A stretch of 64,000 nt of DNA, taken from positions 98,071 through 162,070 of the forward strand of contig CAZOUY010000002.1 of NCBI GenBank assembly GCA_964583155.1, in the 5' to 3' direction. Made by a program: the position numbers and the translations under genes. The notes under the pieces were generated by a model. That model was not told the DNA's origin and made no database searches. It saw only the letters and a list, made by a program, of their open reading frames with translations. Source of the stretch: CAG-826 sp964583155 (GTDB taxonomy: Bacteria; Bacillota_I; Bacilli_A; RFN20; CAG-826). Shown here piece by piece: positions 24,942 to 33,694 of the stretch (positions within the stretch are counted from its first letter, which is position 1; each line of letters begins with the position of its first letter).

Positions 24942-25464
24942 GAGATTTTTTAAAGTTCTATATAACCTACCATTAAAAATAAAATTGGGAAAGCTTGGAA
25001 AAAATTCTTTTGTTTCCAAGGGCGGTGATTACGCCAATAAGAAAAATATCTATATTGGTGATAACACCATTATCGGACCACGAAATACGATGTATGCGTA
25101 TTTGAAACCGATTAAAATTGGTAATTATGTAATGACCGGACCGGAAGTTATGTTTATTACTGGAAATCATCGGATAGATGTTTTAGGTGAATATATGATT
25201 AACATCACCAACGATATGAAAAAGGACACCGATGATCAAGAAATTGTTGTGGAAGATGACTGTTGGATTGGGGCACGGGCCATTATTCTAAAGGGTGTCA
25301 CAATAGGTCGAGGATCGGTTATTGCGGCGGGAGCAATTGTGACTAAGGATGTTCCGCCATATACCATTTATTATGGTATTAACAAAATGAAGCCGCGGTT
25401 CACGGTTGAACAAATTGAAGAACATGAAAGATTGATTAAAGAAAAATATGAAAGGGTGCAGTAA
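24934..25464 (+). CDS. Hexapeptide-repeat acyltransferase
   Basis: 176 residues from the ATG at 24934 (TTGGAGGTC upstream), overlapping the previous stop by 8 bp. The sequence shows left-handed beta-helix repeats typical of CatB/NodL/WbbJ acetyltransferases: IYIGDNTIIGPRN, IKIGNYVMTGPEV, a GNHRID segment with the likely catalytic His, and DCWIGARAIILKGVTIGRGSVIAAGAIV in the C-terminal third (seen as separate short repeats). It would transfer an acetyl group from acetyl-CoA to a sugar hydroxyl. Its position between the second and third FucNAc synthesis genes suggests O-acetylation of this or a neighbouring residue in the repeat unit. Confidence 0.8.
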   Translation: MIKRFFKVLYNLPLKIKLGKLGKNSFVSKGGDYANKKNIYIGDNTIIGPRNTMYAYLKPIKIGNYVMTGPEVMFITGNHRIDVLGEYMINITNDMKKDTDDQEIVVEDDCWIGARAIILKGVTIGRGSVIAAGAIVTKDVPPYTIYYGINKMKPRFTVEQIEEHERLIKEKYERVQ

Positions 25465-26604
25465 ATGAAAAAGTTAAAATTAATGACGATTATCGGAACA
25501 CGTCCGGAAATTATCCGCCTTGCCGCCGTTATAAAATGTGCGGATAAGTATTTTGAGCATATTTTAGTTCATACTGGACAAAATTATGATTACTCGTTAA
25601 ATCAGGTGTTTTTTGAAGATTTAGGCTTACGAGAGCCTGATTATTATTTAGATGTGGTTGGGAAAGATTTAGGTGAGACAATGGGAAACGTTATCGCCAA
25701 GTCATATGATCTCATGACCAAAGTAAAACCGGATGCTGTTTTGGTTTTAGGCGATACTAATTCTTGCTTATCAGTGATTGCGGCGAAAAGGTTACATATT
25801 CCAACATTCCATATGGAAGCCGGAAACCGTTGCTTTGATGAATGCTTACCCGAAGAAACCAATCGTCGTATAGTTGATATTATTTCCGATGTTAATATGT
25901 GCTATTCCGAGCATGCTAGAAGATATTTAAATGCCTCCGGTGTTGCCAAAGAAAGAACATACGTCACGGGTTCACCAATGGCGGAAGTTCTTCATGAGAA
26001 TCTATCGAAGATTGAAAAATCCGATATCCTAGAAAAGTTAGGATTGGAACCCAAAAAATACATTCTTCTTTCGGCGCATCGAGAAGAAAATATCGATACG
26101 GAAGAGAATTTTATGTCACTAATGAACGCCATTAATGAATTAGCCCAAAAATATGACATGCCCATTTTATATTCTTGTCATCCCCGTAGTAAAAAGTTTA
26201 TCGAGATGCGGAATTTTAAATTTGACAAGCGAGTAATTCAGCATCAACCTTTAGGCTTTCATGATTATAATAAATTACAAATGAATGCCTTCTGCGTGGT
26301 TTCCGATAGTGGTACTTTGCCAGAAGAAAGTAGCTTTTACCTTTCAATCGGAAAGCCTATTCCGGCCGTTTGTATTCGCACATCAACAGAACGTCCAGAA
26401 GCGCTTGATGCCGGAGATTTTATTTTAGCGGGAATTTCCACCAAAGAAGTTCTTCAAGCCGTTGAAATGGCTACTAAAATGATCGAAGAAAAGGATTTAG
26501 GCAAGCCATGTGAATATTACACCGACGAAAACGTTTCCATCAAAGTTATTCGTATCATTCAATCATACACCGGCGTTGTAAATAAAATGGTTTGGAGAAA
26601 GTAA
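25465..26604 (+). CDS. fnlC: UDP-N-acetyl-2-epimerase (FnlC/CapG/WbjD type)
   Basis: 379 residues, matching the WecB family. Motifs in order are TIIGTRPEIIRLAA near 10-20, HTGQNYDYSLNQVFF, LGDTNSCLS, HMEAGNRCFDE with the catalytic acidic residues, and SDSGTLPEESS in the C-terminal UDP-binding half. WecB itself makes UDP-ManNAc, but beside FnlA and FnlB the CapG role is more likely: inversion at C2 of UDP-PneNAc to give UDP-N-acetyl-L-fucosamine. The start abuts the acetyltransferase stop. Confidence 0.85.
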   Translation: MKKLKLMTIIGTRPEIIRLAAVIKCADKYFEHILVHTGQNYDYSLNQVFFEDLGLREPDYYLDVVGKDLGETMGNVIAKSYDLMTKVKPDAVLVLGDTNSCLSVIAAKRLHIPTFHMEAGNRCFDECLPEETNRRIVDIISDVNMCYSEHARRYLNASGVAKERTYVTGSPMAEVLHENLSKIEKSDILEKLGLEPKKYILLSAHREENIDTEENFMSLMNAINELAQKYDMPILYSCHPRSKKFIEMRNFKFDKRVIQHQPLGFHDYNKLQMNAFCVVSDSGTLPEESSFYLSIGKPIPAVCIRTSTERPEALDAGDFILAGISTKEVLQAVEMATKMIEEKDLGKPCEYYTDENVSIKVIRIIQSYTGVVNKMVWRK

Positions 26605-27669
26605 ATGATGAAGACTAATGTTTGTTTAATTGCTCCCACTCCGCCACCGATTGGTGGGATTGCTAATTGGGTTAATATTATTACTTCTTATCAACAAGAT
26701 GATATTGAGTTTTTTTTGATTGACTCCAAAAATGATGTAAATCCTGCCAAAAGAAGAACAATAATCGATCGAACGCTCGTCAGCGGATTAAAGTTGATAA
26801 AAATTAAGCGCGAATTGAAGAGAGTACTCAAAAATAATAGAATAGACTGCGTTCATATTACTACGAGCGGATCCTTGGGCTTAATTCGTGATTTACAGAT
26901 CGCCAAGATTTGCAAAAAACGTGGCGTAAGATTCATACTTCATCTTCATTTTGGAAGAGTCCCGGAAATTGTTCAAAAGAATACCAGAGAGTGGAAAAAA
27001 CTTAAAAAGGTCATTGAATTATCAAGTGAAGTAATCGCTATGGATAATGACACATTTGAAGCTTTAGAAAGCACCTATAAGAATGTGATATATATTCCCA
27101 ATCCCATCGATGAAATTCCAGCCCATACCGGCCAAAGCTTAAAGAAGGTTTTGTATTTAGGATGGATTGTAAAAACCAAGGGAATTGAAGAGTTGCTTTC
27201 CGCTTGGCAAAATATTTCAAGCAAATACAGCGATTGGACTCTTGAGCTGGTGGGACCGTATAATGACAAGTATTTGGAATTATTGAATTATCAAAATGAT
27301 AAATCAATTGCGTTTTTAGGGGAGATGGACCATGAGGCGGCCATGAAAAAGATGAGCGAATGCTCAGTATTTGTATTACCTTCATATACAGAAGGCTTTC
27401 CTAATGTAATCCTAGAAGCCATGATGAGTTCAAAAGCAATTATATCCACCAATGTGGGGGCCATTCCGGAAATGCTTAAAGATAATTCCGGAATTTTGAT
27501 TAAAAAGCAATCGATAACAGAGCTTGAAAATGCGTTAGCTTATTTGATTGAAAACGAAGGCGCCCGTAAAGAATTGGCGGAGAATGCCTATAATCGTGTA
27601 TTACAAAATTACACTATTAAAATAGTCTTTGAAAAATTAAAAAGTATTTGGGAAAAGACAGAAAAATAG
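26605..27669 (+). CDS. Glycosyltransferase, family 4
   Basis: 354 residues starting right after the fnlC stop; a second ATG one codon later is equally possible. The N terminus has PTPPPIGGIANWVNII, a glycine-rich acceptor-side loop, and the C-terminal half has SYTEGFPNVILEAMM, the EX7E-type block binding the nucleotide sugar of GT4 retaining enzymes. It transfers a sugar onto the lipid-linked intermediate at the inner face of the membrane. Donor and linkage cannot be read from sequence. It is the last gene tightly linked to the FucNAc module. Confidence 0.82.
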   Translation: MMKTNVCLIAPTPPPIGGIANWVNIITSYQQDDIEFFLIDSKNDVNPAKRRTIIDRTLVSGLKLIKIKRELKRVLKNNRIDCVHITTSGSLGLIRDLQIAKICKKRGVRFILHLHFGRVPEIVQKNTREWKKLKKVIELSSEVIAMDNDTFEALESTYKNVIYIPNPIDEIPAHTGQSLKKVLYLGWIVKTKGIEELLSAWQNISSKYSDWTLELVGPYNDKYLELLNYQNDKSIAFLGEMDHEAAMKKMSECSVFVLPSYTEGFPNVILEAMMSSKAIISTNVGAIPEMLKDNSGILIKKQSITELENALAYLIENEGARKELAENAYNRVLQNYTIKIVFEKLKSIWEKTEK

Positions 27670-27835
27670 CATTGATTTTAATGCACTAATCTTTTAGCTA
27701 TCATAGATTATCGATAAAGAAGTTTCATTCAGAAAACGAGTGTTTTATCATTAAATTCATCTGCCAATTATCTTATGTTAATATTGGATCTAAAAGAGTT
27801 GTATTTTAATACTAAAAAAGAAAGGGGCTCTCTAT

Positions 27836-28930
27836 ATGTCAAAATTCAAAAGAATCATTAAAAAAATTGTTTTTAATAAAATCACATATACAATCTATAG
27901 GCCTTTTGCATTACTCTTTGGATCGCATCAAATTGTAGATGACCCTTTAAAAATACTTCATTCATATTATGAAGATCAAGGTCTTAGTGCGATAGTCGAT
28001 AATGGAATCAGCGATGAAAAAAAATTCAATTTAGCCATCATTATTCCTTGCTATAATTGTGAAAAATATATTGATGAGTGTTTAAATTCCATTATCAACC
28101 AAAATATCATGGGATACACCTATGAGATTATAGCAATTGACGATGGATCAAAAGATAAAACCGCACTAAAGCTAAGCGAATGGAAGGAAAAAATACCAAA
28201 CATAACGATAATCCATCAACAGAATAAAGGTGCGGCGGCGGCTAGAAATGCCGGTATAAAAGTTGCTAAAGCCGATTATTTAATGTTTGTTGACGCTGAT
28301 GATGTTTTAAAGGAAAATTCCATTACTACATTATTAACCAAAGCCTACAGTGCACATTATGATATCGTTCAAGGAGGATTTTTGTATTTCTTCAATGATA
28401 ATTTAAAAGAAATTAGAAAATCCAAGGATAATTCATATTTAAATGGCTTACCTTGCGGTAAAGTATACAAATCGGCCCTTTTTTCAAGAATATATTTTCC
28501 TGAGAATTATTGGTTTGAAGATACGAATAATGTATTTTTGATTTTTAGGGAAGCGAAGAATGCTACGATAATCGATGATGTAATTTTTTATTATCGTCAA
28601 CATAAAGATAATACTTCTAATCAAAATTTAAAGAATCCACGACGTTTAGAAACCATATATGTTACGTTAAAGATGATTGAAGATTATGAAATATTATATA
28701 AAGAAAAAGATCAGTTTTTGTTTGATACCTTTTTGGGACAAATATTCATAAACTTTTGTCGGACAAAGCATCTTGATAAGCAATGCAAAAAAGCAATATT
28801 TGCTCTCTATTGTTATATATACGATAGCATTGGCTTAAAGGAACCCACAAACAAAAAGTATAAAGATTTGGTGAAATCATTTGAAACAAGAAATTATAGC
28901 TTGTTTAATCTTTTTTTACTCGCTCTTTAA
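27836..28930 (+). CDS. Glycosyltransferase, family 2
   Basis: 364 residues led by GAAAGGGGC. The GT-A fold is clear: AIIIPCYNCEKYIDECL at about 64-80, IAIDDGSKD and the metal-binding FVDADDV near 152. The conserved ED motif is represented by FEDTNN. The C-terminal region is helical and probably membrane-associated. It is separated from the previous gene by 166 bp containing a small GCATT/AATGC hairpin, and its 3' end overlaps the convergent acyltransferase gene by 15 bp. An inverting transferase of the glycan locus; donor unknown. Confidence 0.82.
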   Translation: MSKFKRIIKKIVFNKITYTIYRPFALLFGSHQIVDDPLKILHSYYEDQGLSAIVDNGISDEKKFNLAIIIPCYNCEKYIDECLNSIINQNIMGYTYEIIAIDDGSKDKTALKLSEWKEKIPNITIIHQQNKGAAAARNAGIKVAKADYLMFVDADDVLKENSITTLLTKAYSAHYDIVQGGFLYFFNDNLKEIRKSKDNSYLNGLPCGKVYKSALFSRIYFPENYWFEDTNNVFLIFREAKNATIIDDVIFYYRQHKDNTSNQNLKNPRRLETIYVTLKMIEDYEILYKEKDQFLFDTFLGQIFINFCRTKHLDKQCKKAIFALYCYIYDSIGLKEPTNKKYKDLVKSFETRNYSLFNLFLLAL

Positions 28931-29992
28931 TAATTGGATTTTGGATGTCAAAAATTGTCTGCCTTTATTAAATAAATAATCATATAATGTGGCGAAACCA
29001 ATGGTAATGCCAAAGCTAATTATGAAGAACAGATATTGATTGTCAATTAGATTCAAGTTGGTAATAATTCTAAAGACCAATCGTTGCAAAATATAAATGC
29101 TAAAAACATGCTTACCGAAAAATGAAAGAACCTTACTTTTTTCGAAGGATACTTTCATAGTTATCAATATAACGATGAAAGAGAAGATAATACTTCTTAT
29201 GATAAACTCAATTTCGTTAATGGGAATAATAAAATGAATTATGATAATTAAGGCAATTGCCGAAAACAGCGTTATTAAATATGAAATATTGTTTTTCTTA
29301 ATGAGCTTTTCGACTTTTGAATCAAGAAAATATCCATACCACATTCCAAAAGTAAAGCACAAAATAGTGTTATACCAAAAGCTTTCAGAAGAGTCTTTTA
29401 TTAACGCTAAGGCGACCACGAAACCGATCGATAGTATGGTGAACAGAAGTAAACCATACAATGTATTTTTTTGATTATGCAAAAATCGGAATGATATATA
29501 GACAAGTATATAAATAACAAAGGTCACAAACATAAACCAATTTGAATTTCCGATGCTTGTCCAGCCAGTAAATGATAGCAAAGTGATAGATAGATCATAG
29601 TGCTTGCCAATAATTGCGTTTCCGATTAAAAAGAACAAGAGACAAATGGCAAAGCTCACATAAACCGGTAAAAAACGATGCATCATAAACTTTTTCATAT
29701 AATTGGGCTTTTTCTTGATAGATTGCATGATGCCGAATCCGGAATAGAATAAAAATAAAGTCACAATCAATTGCCCTAAAATATCTAAAATAGTTACAAA
29801 GGGAGAATCAAGTTTGCTTGTCAAGGCTACATAAGCTTTAAAATGATTAAAGAACACCAAAATAACAAAAATCCCTTTGATTGGTAATGTGTTGGTGTTG
29901 GAAATGTAATCATCATTAAAATCTTTTAAGAACACTTTTGGGCGGCAATCAAATATTATAAGTAAAAAAAGCAGAACAAAAGCAATTATCAT
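28916..29992 (-). CDS. Acyltransferase 3 family membrane O-acetyltransferase
   Basis: 358 residues with about ten predicted helices. Near the start LPIKGIFVILVFFNHF has the His of the acyltransferase 3 motif, and the following TLFLFYSGFGIM is also typical of OafA/WecH-like enzymes. These move or use acetyl-CoA at the membrane to O-acetylate surface glycans. It is the last gene of a minus-strand operon of ugd, a GT4 gene and this one, 14 bp after the GT4 stop. The 3' end runs 15 bp into the convergent GT2 gene. Confidence 0.8.
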   Translation of the reverse strand: MIIAFVLLFLLIIFDCRPKVFLKDFNDDYISNTNTLPIKGIFVILVFFNHFKAYVALTSKLDSPFVTILDILGQLIVTLFLFYSGFGIMQSIKKKPNYMKKFMMHRFLPVYVSFAICLLFFLIGNAIIGKHYDLSITLLSFTGWTSIGNSNWFMFVTFVIYILVYISFRFLHNQKNTLYGLLLFTILSIGFVVALALIKDSSESFWYNTILCFTFGMWYGYFLDSKVEKLIKKNNISYLITLFSAIALIIIIHFIIPINEIEFIIRSIIFSFIVILITMKVSFEKSKVLSFFGKHVFSIYILQRLVFRIITNLNLIDNQYLFFIISFGITIGFATLYDYLFNKGRQFLTSKIQLLKSE

Positions 29993-30006
29993 GATGAATC
30001 ACCACC

Positions 30007-31101
30007 TTATTGATTATCTGATTTTTCAATATATTTTATAAATGTTTCACAATGAATTTTGGCACAGTTTTCAATTGAATATTGCTGTATATCTTCAATA
30101 TTCTGCGCGGATATACGCTCTAGATTATCCGGTAATAGGGCGAGTCTAAGTGCTTCGAGCATTTCCTCATTATTTGATACGGTGAACAAATAACCATTTC
30201 TTTCATTTTCGACCACATCGGGAATTCCTCCGACTTTTGGAGCGACGATTGGAAGACCACAATTCATTGCCTCCAATATAGAGATGGGATTTCCCTCAAA
30301 TAAAGATGAAAGCACAAACACCTTGGAATCTAAGAGATATTTATAAACATCACTTTGAGCTCCGGCTAGGGTAATATTGTTTACGCATTCTAATCCGGAA
30401 ATATAATTTCGATATTGTTCAAACAAAGGGCCATCTCCTAAGCAGCACAAAGTGACAGAATTATCTTTTTTGTATAATTCATTAAATACATCAAAAAGCA
30501 TTTTATGATTCTTTTGTTCTCTGAATACACCAATATGTATTATGGTGTACTTTCTTTTTTCAAAAGGAATAGGATCTATAATATGCAAGGGTATTGAATT
30601 ATATATGGTTATGCATTCTTTCAAGTGACAATTGGCTTTGATTGATTCGCTAATCAAATCAGAGATTCCGATTAGATTAAGCGTTTTTCTTTTTAAATAA
30701 ATAGACCTAATTATGTCGTTTATCCTCGAGACATCTCGTGGCAAAATATTATGAACGGTTTCAAAAACCTGCCATTTTTGCTTTTTTAATCCAAACGCTA
30801 ACATATATGTTGCCAAGCAAGCAATGTGCATATGGACAACATCCGGCTTAATTTCCTTTAAGATTCTTTTGAATCTTTTAGCGGCTTTTAAATCAAATCC
30901 TCTTTTTTTATGACAAAAAAAGACCGGCATATCTGTGGAATTCTTTAAATATTCAAACGATTCATCAAGATCATCATATAAAATGATAAGAGAAAGTTTA
31001 ACGTTTTCATTTTTTTTAATTGCATTACATAGGTTTGTGACAAATACTTCGGCACCGGCACGCATTTGTAATGATGATAATACTTCGACTATTGAAATCA
31101 A
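30007..31101 (-). CDS. Glycosyltransferase, family 4 (probable TTG start)
   Basis: About 364 residues if translation starts at TTG 31101, which has AGAGGTG eight bases upstream; ATG codons at 31128 or further upstream would lengthen it but lack a binding site. The N terminus then reads ISIVEVLSSLQMRAGAEVFV, a normal GT4 beginning with the glycine-rich loop. GVFREQKNHKMLFDVF opens the C-terminal domain and EGNPISILEAMNCGLPIVAP is the donor-site block. It is read with ugd and the acyltransferase gene on the minus strand. UDP-GlcA, made by Ugd, is one possible donor. Confidence 0.8.
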   Translation of the reverse strand: MISIVEVLSSLQMRAGAEVFVTNLCNAIKKNENVKLSLIILYDDLDESFEYLKNSTDMPVFFCHKKRGFDLKAAKRFKRILKEIKPDVVHMHIACLATYMLAFGLKKQKWQVFETVHNILPRDVSRINDIIRSIYLKRKTLNLIGISDLISESIKANCHLKECITIYNSIPLHIIDPIPFEKRKYTIIHIGVFREQKNHKMLFDVFNELYKKDNSVTLCCLGDGPLFEQYRNYISGLECVNNITLAGAQSDVYKYLLDSKVFVLSSLFEGNPISILEAMNCGLPIVAPKVGGIPDVVENERNGYLFTVSNNEEMLEALRLALLPDNLERISAQNIEDIQQYSIENCAKIHCETFIKYIEKSDNQ

Positions 31102-31226
31102 AAAAATCACCTCTTGTATATTTAACATTTTAACATTAAAAGAAATTGCGAGCAAATTATAGTAATTTAGGGTTTGGAGATGCTTATCTCAATTTAAAAA
31201 CTTAAGGACGCCATTAACATATTTTG

Positions 31227-32534
31227 CTATTTATTTCTGCCAACACCAATATATTTTTGTAAAACTGATATTTGCTCTTTATTCAAACAGTTTCGGCCGT
31301 CAAATACAATCTTATTTTTCAATGATAGAGGCGCGATATTTTTAAATTCGTCCCATTCTGTTAGGATAAGGATTATTTCCGATGATTGAATAGCCTCTTC
31401 ACAGCTGCTTTCATAGTGAATTCGTTCTTTAAACACGCCTTTGATAGCATCTAGTCCTTTCGGGTCATAAACGTGTACCAAAGCATTATTTTCCAATAAT
31501 GAACTGATGATTTCTATTGATGGTGCATCGCGAATATCATCGGTATTAGGCTTATAGGTGACTCCTAAAACACCAATATGAATATCGGATAGATCGGGAT
31601 ATTCCTTCATTAATTTTTCCAACAATAGCTTCCTTTGTCTTTTATTGATGGCCACTGTCGACTTTATAATAGTTAGATCAACGTCATTCTCTTGGCCCAT
31701 ATTTATCAAAGCGCTCGTGTCCTTTGAAAAGCAAGAGCCTCCATAGCCAATTCCGGCATTTAAAAAACTATTTCCGATACGATTATCGTATTGCATTCCT
31801 AATTTTATATCGTCGATTGACACATCCAATCTTTCGCAAAGCAGAGCGATATCATTCATAAAAGATATTTTAGTTGCTAAAAAAGCATTGCACGAATATT
31901 TTATCAATTCTGCGCCTCTTAAGCTCGTAATGACGAGGGGAATATTAAATGGTGCATAGAATTGTTTAACGATCTCTTGCACGGTCTTTTTATTGGCCCC
32001 AATGACAATTCTAGAAGCGTTCATCATATCATTAACAGCGGTTCCTTGTGATAAAAATTCGGGGTTAGATGCGATATCGATTTTGATATGCTTTTTTATT
32101 TTACTTTTAATATAGGTTAAAAGCCGTTCATTTGTCTTAACCGGCACAGTCGATTTAGTTATGATTAAGCAATCTTGATTAAGATAAAAAGCCATGTCAT
32201 CAAGAACTTGATATACATATGATAAATCAGCTTCGCCATTTGGCATTTGCGGAGTACCGACAGCTATAAATACCATATTGGCGTTTGTATAGGCTTCTTC
32301 TTTATTAGAGGTATATTTTAATCGATCTTTATTGGCGATTAATAAATCTTCCAGATGAGGTTCAAAAAACGGGCATTGATCATTGCTTAAGGCTTTAATT
32401 CTTTCTGGATCGCTATCAAAACATGTAATAGAATAGCCTTTTTCAGCAAAACAAGCCGCCGATACCAATCCTACATATCCTAGACCCACAATTACAATCT
32501 TTTTCTTTTGCATTTCAATAGAAAGTGAATTCAT
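31227..32534 (-). CDS. ugd: UDP-glucose / UDP-hexose 6-dehydrogenase
   Basis: 435 residues from the ATG at 32534, with GAGGT seven bases upstream. IVIVGLGYVGLVSAACF is the N-terminal NAD site, VFIAVGTPQ and SNPEFLSQGTAV are family blocks and the nucleophile Cys lies in GYGGSCFSKD. Length and motifs fit the UDP-glucose dehydrogenase branch better than the ManNAc dehydrogenase branch. It oxidises UDP-glucose to UDP-glucuronate, giving the locus an acidic sugar. It heads the minus-strand operon and has its own promoter at 32564-32592. Confidence 0.88.
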   Translation of the reverse strand: MNSLSIEMQKKKIVIVGLGYVGLVSAACFAEKGYSITCFDSDPERIKALSNDQCPFFEPHLEDLLIANKDRLKYTSNKEEAYTNANMVFIAVGTPQMPNGEADLSYVYQVLDDMAFYLNQDCLIITKSTVPVKTNERLLTYIKSKIKKHIKIDIASNPEFLSQGTAVNDMMNASRIVIGANKKTVQEIVKQFYAPFNIPLVITSLRGAELIKYSCNAFLATKISFMNDIALLCERLDVSIDDIKLGMQYDNRIGNSFLNAGIGYGGSCFSKDTSALINMGQENDVDLTIIKSTVAINKRQRKLLLEKLMKEYPDLSDIHIGVLGVTYKPNTDDIRDAPSIEIISSLLENNALVHVYDPKGLDAIKGVFKERIHYESSCEEAIQSSEIILILTEWDEFKNIAPLSLKNKIVFDGRNCLNKEQISVLQKYIGVGRNK

Positions 32535-32563
32535 ATTCAATACCTCAACAAGTCTATATTATT

Positions 32564-32592
32564 ATAATATAGATTTGCGTCGTTTTGTACAA
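32564..32592 (-). promoter_or_regulatory. Promoter of the ugd operon
   Basis: On the minus strand TTGTAC (32587-32592) and TATTAT (32564-32569) are 17 bp apart, 30 bp before the ugd start. Confidence 0.65.
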
Positions 32593-32803
32593 TTAACTTA
32601 GAGTGTTTGACCTATTTTAAGAAAAGATTAATTCTAGTTTCATCTTTCTTTTATGAATTAAAACAATGCCATATTATCCGTTTTTATCTTAATAAAAATA
32701 TATTAGAAGATTTCATTCTAATTTGCTGCTGTTGATATAAATAATTCACTCGATTAAAGGCCCGTTTTTTATCATTCTTGACAGATAATGGTAACATTTT
32801 TTA

Positions 32804-32832
32804 TTGAAATATCATTTGTAGTCATGTATTAT
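32804..32832 (+). promoter_or_regulatory. Promoter of the initiating sugar transferase
   Basis: TTGAAA (32804-32809) and TATTAT (32827-32832), 17 bp apart, with a start codon 46 bp further on. Confidence 0.65.
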
Positions 32833-32878
32833 TTGTTTGTTGCCAACAGAATTTTGTAGTAAGGAGTGCGATATAAGT

Positions 32879-33562
32879 ATGAAAAAAAGACAAAAAGCAT
32901 ACAGCGTATTTAAACGATCTCTAGATATCTTTTTTTCATTTCTTGCTATTATGGTTTTATCACCTTTATTACTGATTCTTTCATTGCTTGTTAAATGCAC
33001 ATCGAAAGGACCGGTATTATTCAAACAACAAAGAGTTGGTAAAAATAAAAGAACATTTGAAATGTGGAAGTTCCGTTCGATGCGCACAGAAGCGCCTAAA
33101 GATGTGGCGACAAGAGATTTAGAGAATCCCGATGTTTATATAACAAAATTTGGATCTTTTATTCGTAAAACAAGTTTGGATGAATTACCACAGCTCTTTA
33201 ATATTCTGGCCGGTAAGATGTCTTTTGTTGGACCGCGTCCCACAATTCCCAATGAAATAGAAATAATGCAGGAAAGAGAAAAACACAATGTATATGTTGT
33301 GCGCCCAGGACTTACAGGCTTAGCCCAGGTTCATGGACGTGATGAATTGTCTGATGAAACTAAAGGTAAATTAGATGGCCTATATGTTCAAAACCTATCA
33401 TTTAAACTTGATGTTAAAATCTTTTTTAAGACCATTTTATATGTTTTAAAACGGGATGGCGTTGTCGAAGGAAAGCACGCTGCCACAGAAGAAGAAATTA
33501 TTGTTAACGCCAAAGCTAACGAAATAGTTGAAGAGGAAGAAAAAGAAGGCGTCTTAAACTAA
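32879..33562 (+). CDS. Undecaprenyl-phosphate sugar phosphotransferase (initiating transferase)
   Basis: 227 residues from the ATG at 32879, led by TAAGGAGTG. One N-terminal hydrophobic hairpin or helix (SLDIFFSFLAIMVLSPLLLI) precedes the catalytic part with FKQQRVGKNKR, EMWKFRSMR, KTSLDELPQLFNIL, FVGPRPT and RPGLTGLAQVHGRDE, all hallmarks of the bacterial sugar transferase family. It transfers a sugar-1-phosphate from a UDP-sugar to undecaprenyl phosphate to start the repeat unit. Its own promoter and location at the far end of the locus fit a shared first step. The acidic C-terminal tail (VEEEEKEG) is unusual but minor. Confidence 0.87.
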   Translation: MKKRQKAYSVFKRSLDIFFSFLAIMVLSPLLLILSLLVKCTSKGPVLFKQQRVGKNKRTFEMWKFRSMRTEAPKDVATRDLENPDVYITKFGSFIRKTSLDELPQLFNILAGKMSFVGPRPTIPNEIEIMQEREKHNVYVVRPGLTGLAQVHGRDELSDETKGKLDGLYVQNLSFKLDVKIFFKTILYVLKRDGVVEGKHAATEEEIIVNAKANEIVEEEEKEGVLN

Positions 33563-33600
33563 TATAATCGTTTGATTATTGGTGCTTATTATATTTATTT

Positions 33601-33632
33601 AAAATGCATTTATTCTCCAAAATGCATTTTTT
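33601..33632 (+). terminator. Intrinsic terminator after the initiating transferase
   Basis: Stem AAAATGCATT / AATGCATTTT with a 10-base loop and trailing T run. Confidence 0.6.
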
Positions 33633-33665
33633 ATGATGAAATATCATACTTTGTCTTTGCTAACA

Positions 33666-33692
33666 AAAAAGCAAGATTTTCTCTTGCTTTTT
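33666..33692 (-). terminator. Intrinsic terminator of glnN
   Basis: A perfect 11-bp stem (AAAAAGCAAGA / TCTTGCTTTTT) with a short loop, able to act in both directions. Confidence 0.7.
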
Positions 33693-33694
33693 AT

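Larger units (their letters stand above)
32535..32878. promoter_or_regulatory. Divergent promoter region between ugd and the initiating transferase
   Basis: About 340 bp with one good promoter for each direction (32564-32592 minus, 32804-32832 plus). The middle, about 32600-32780, is AT-rich and holds nothing I can name. Confidence 0.55.
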
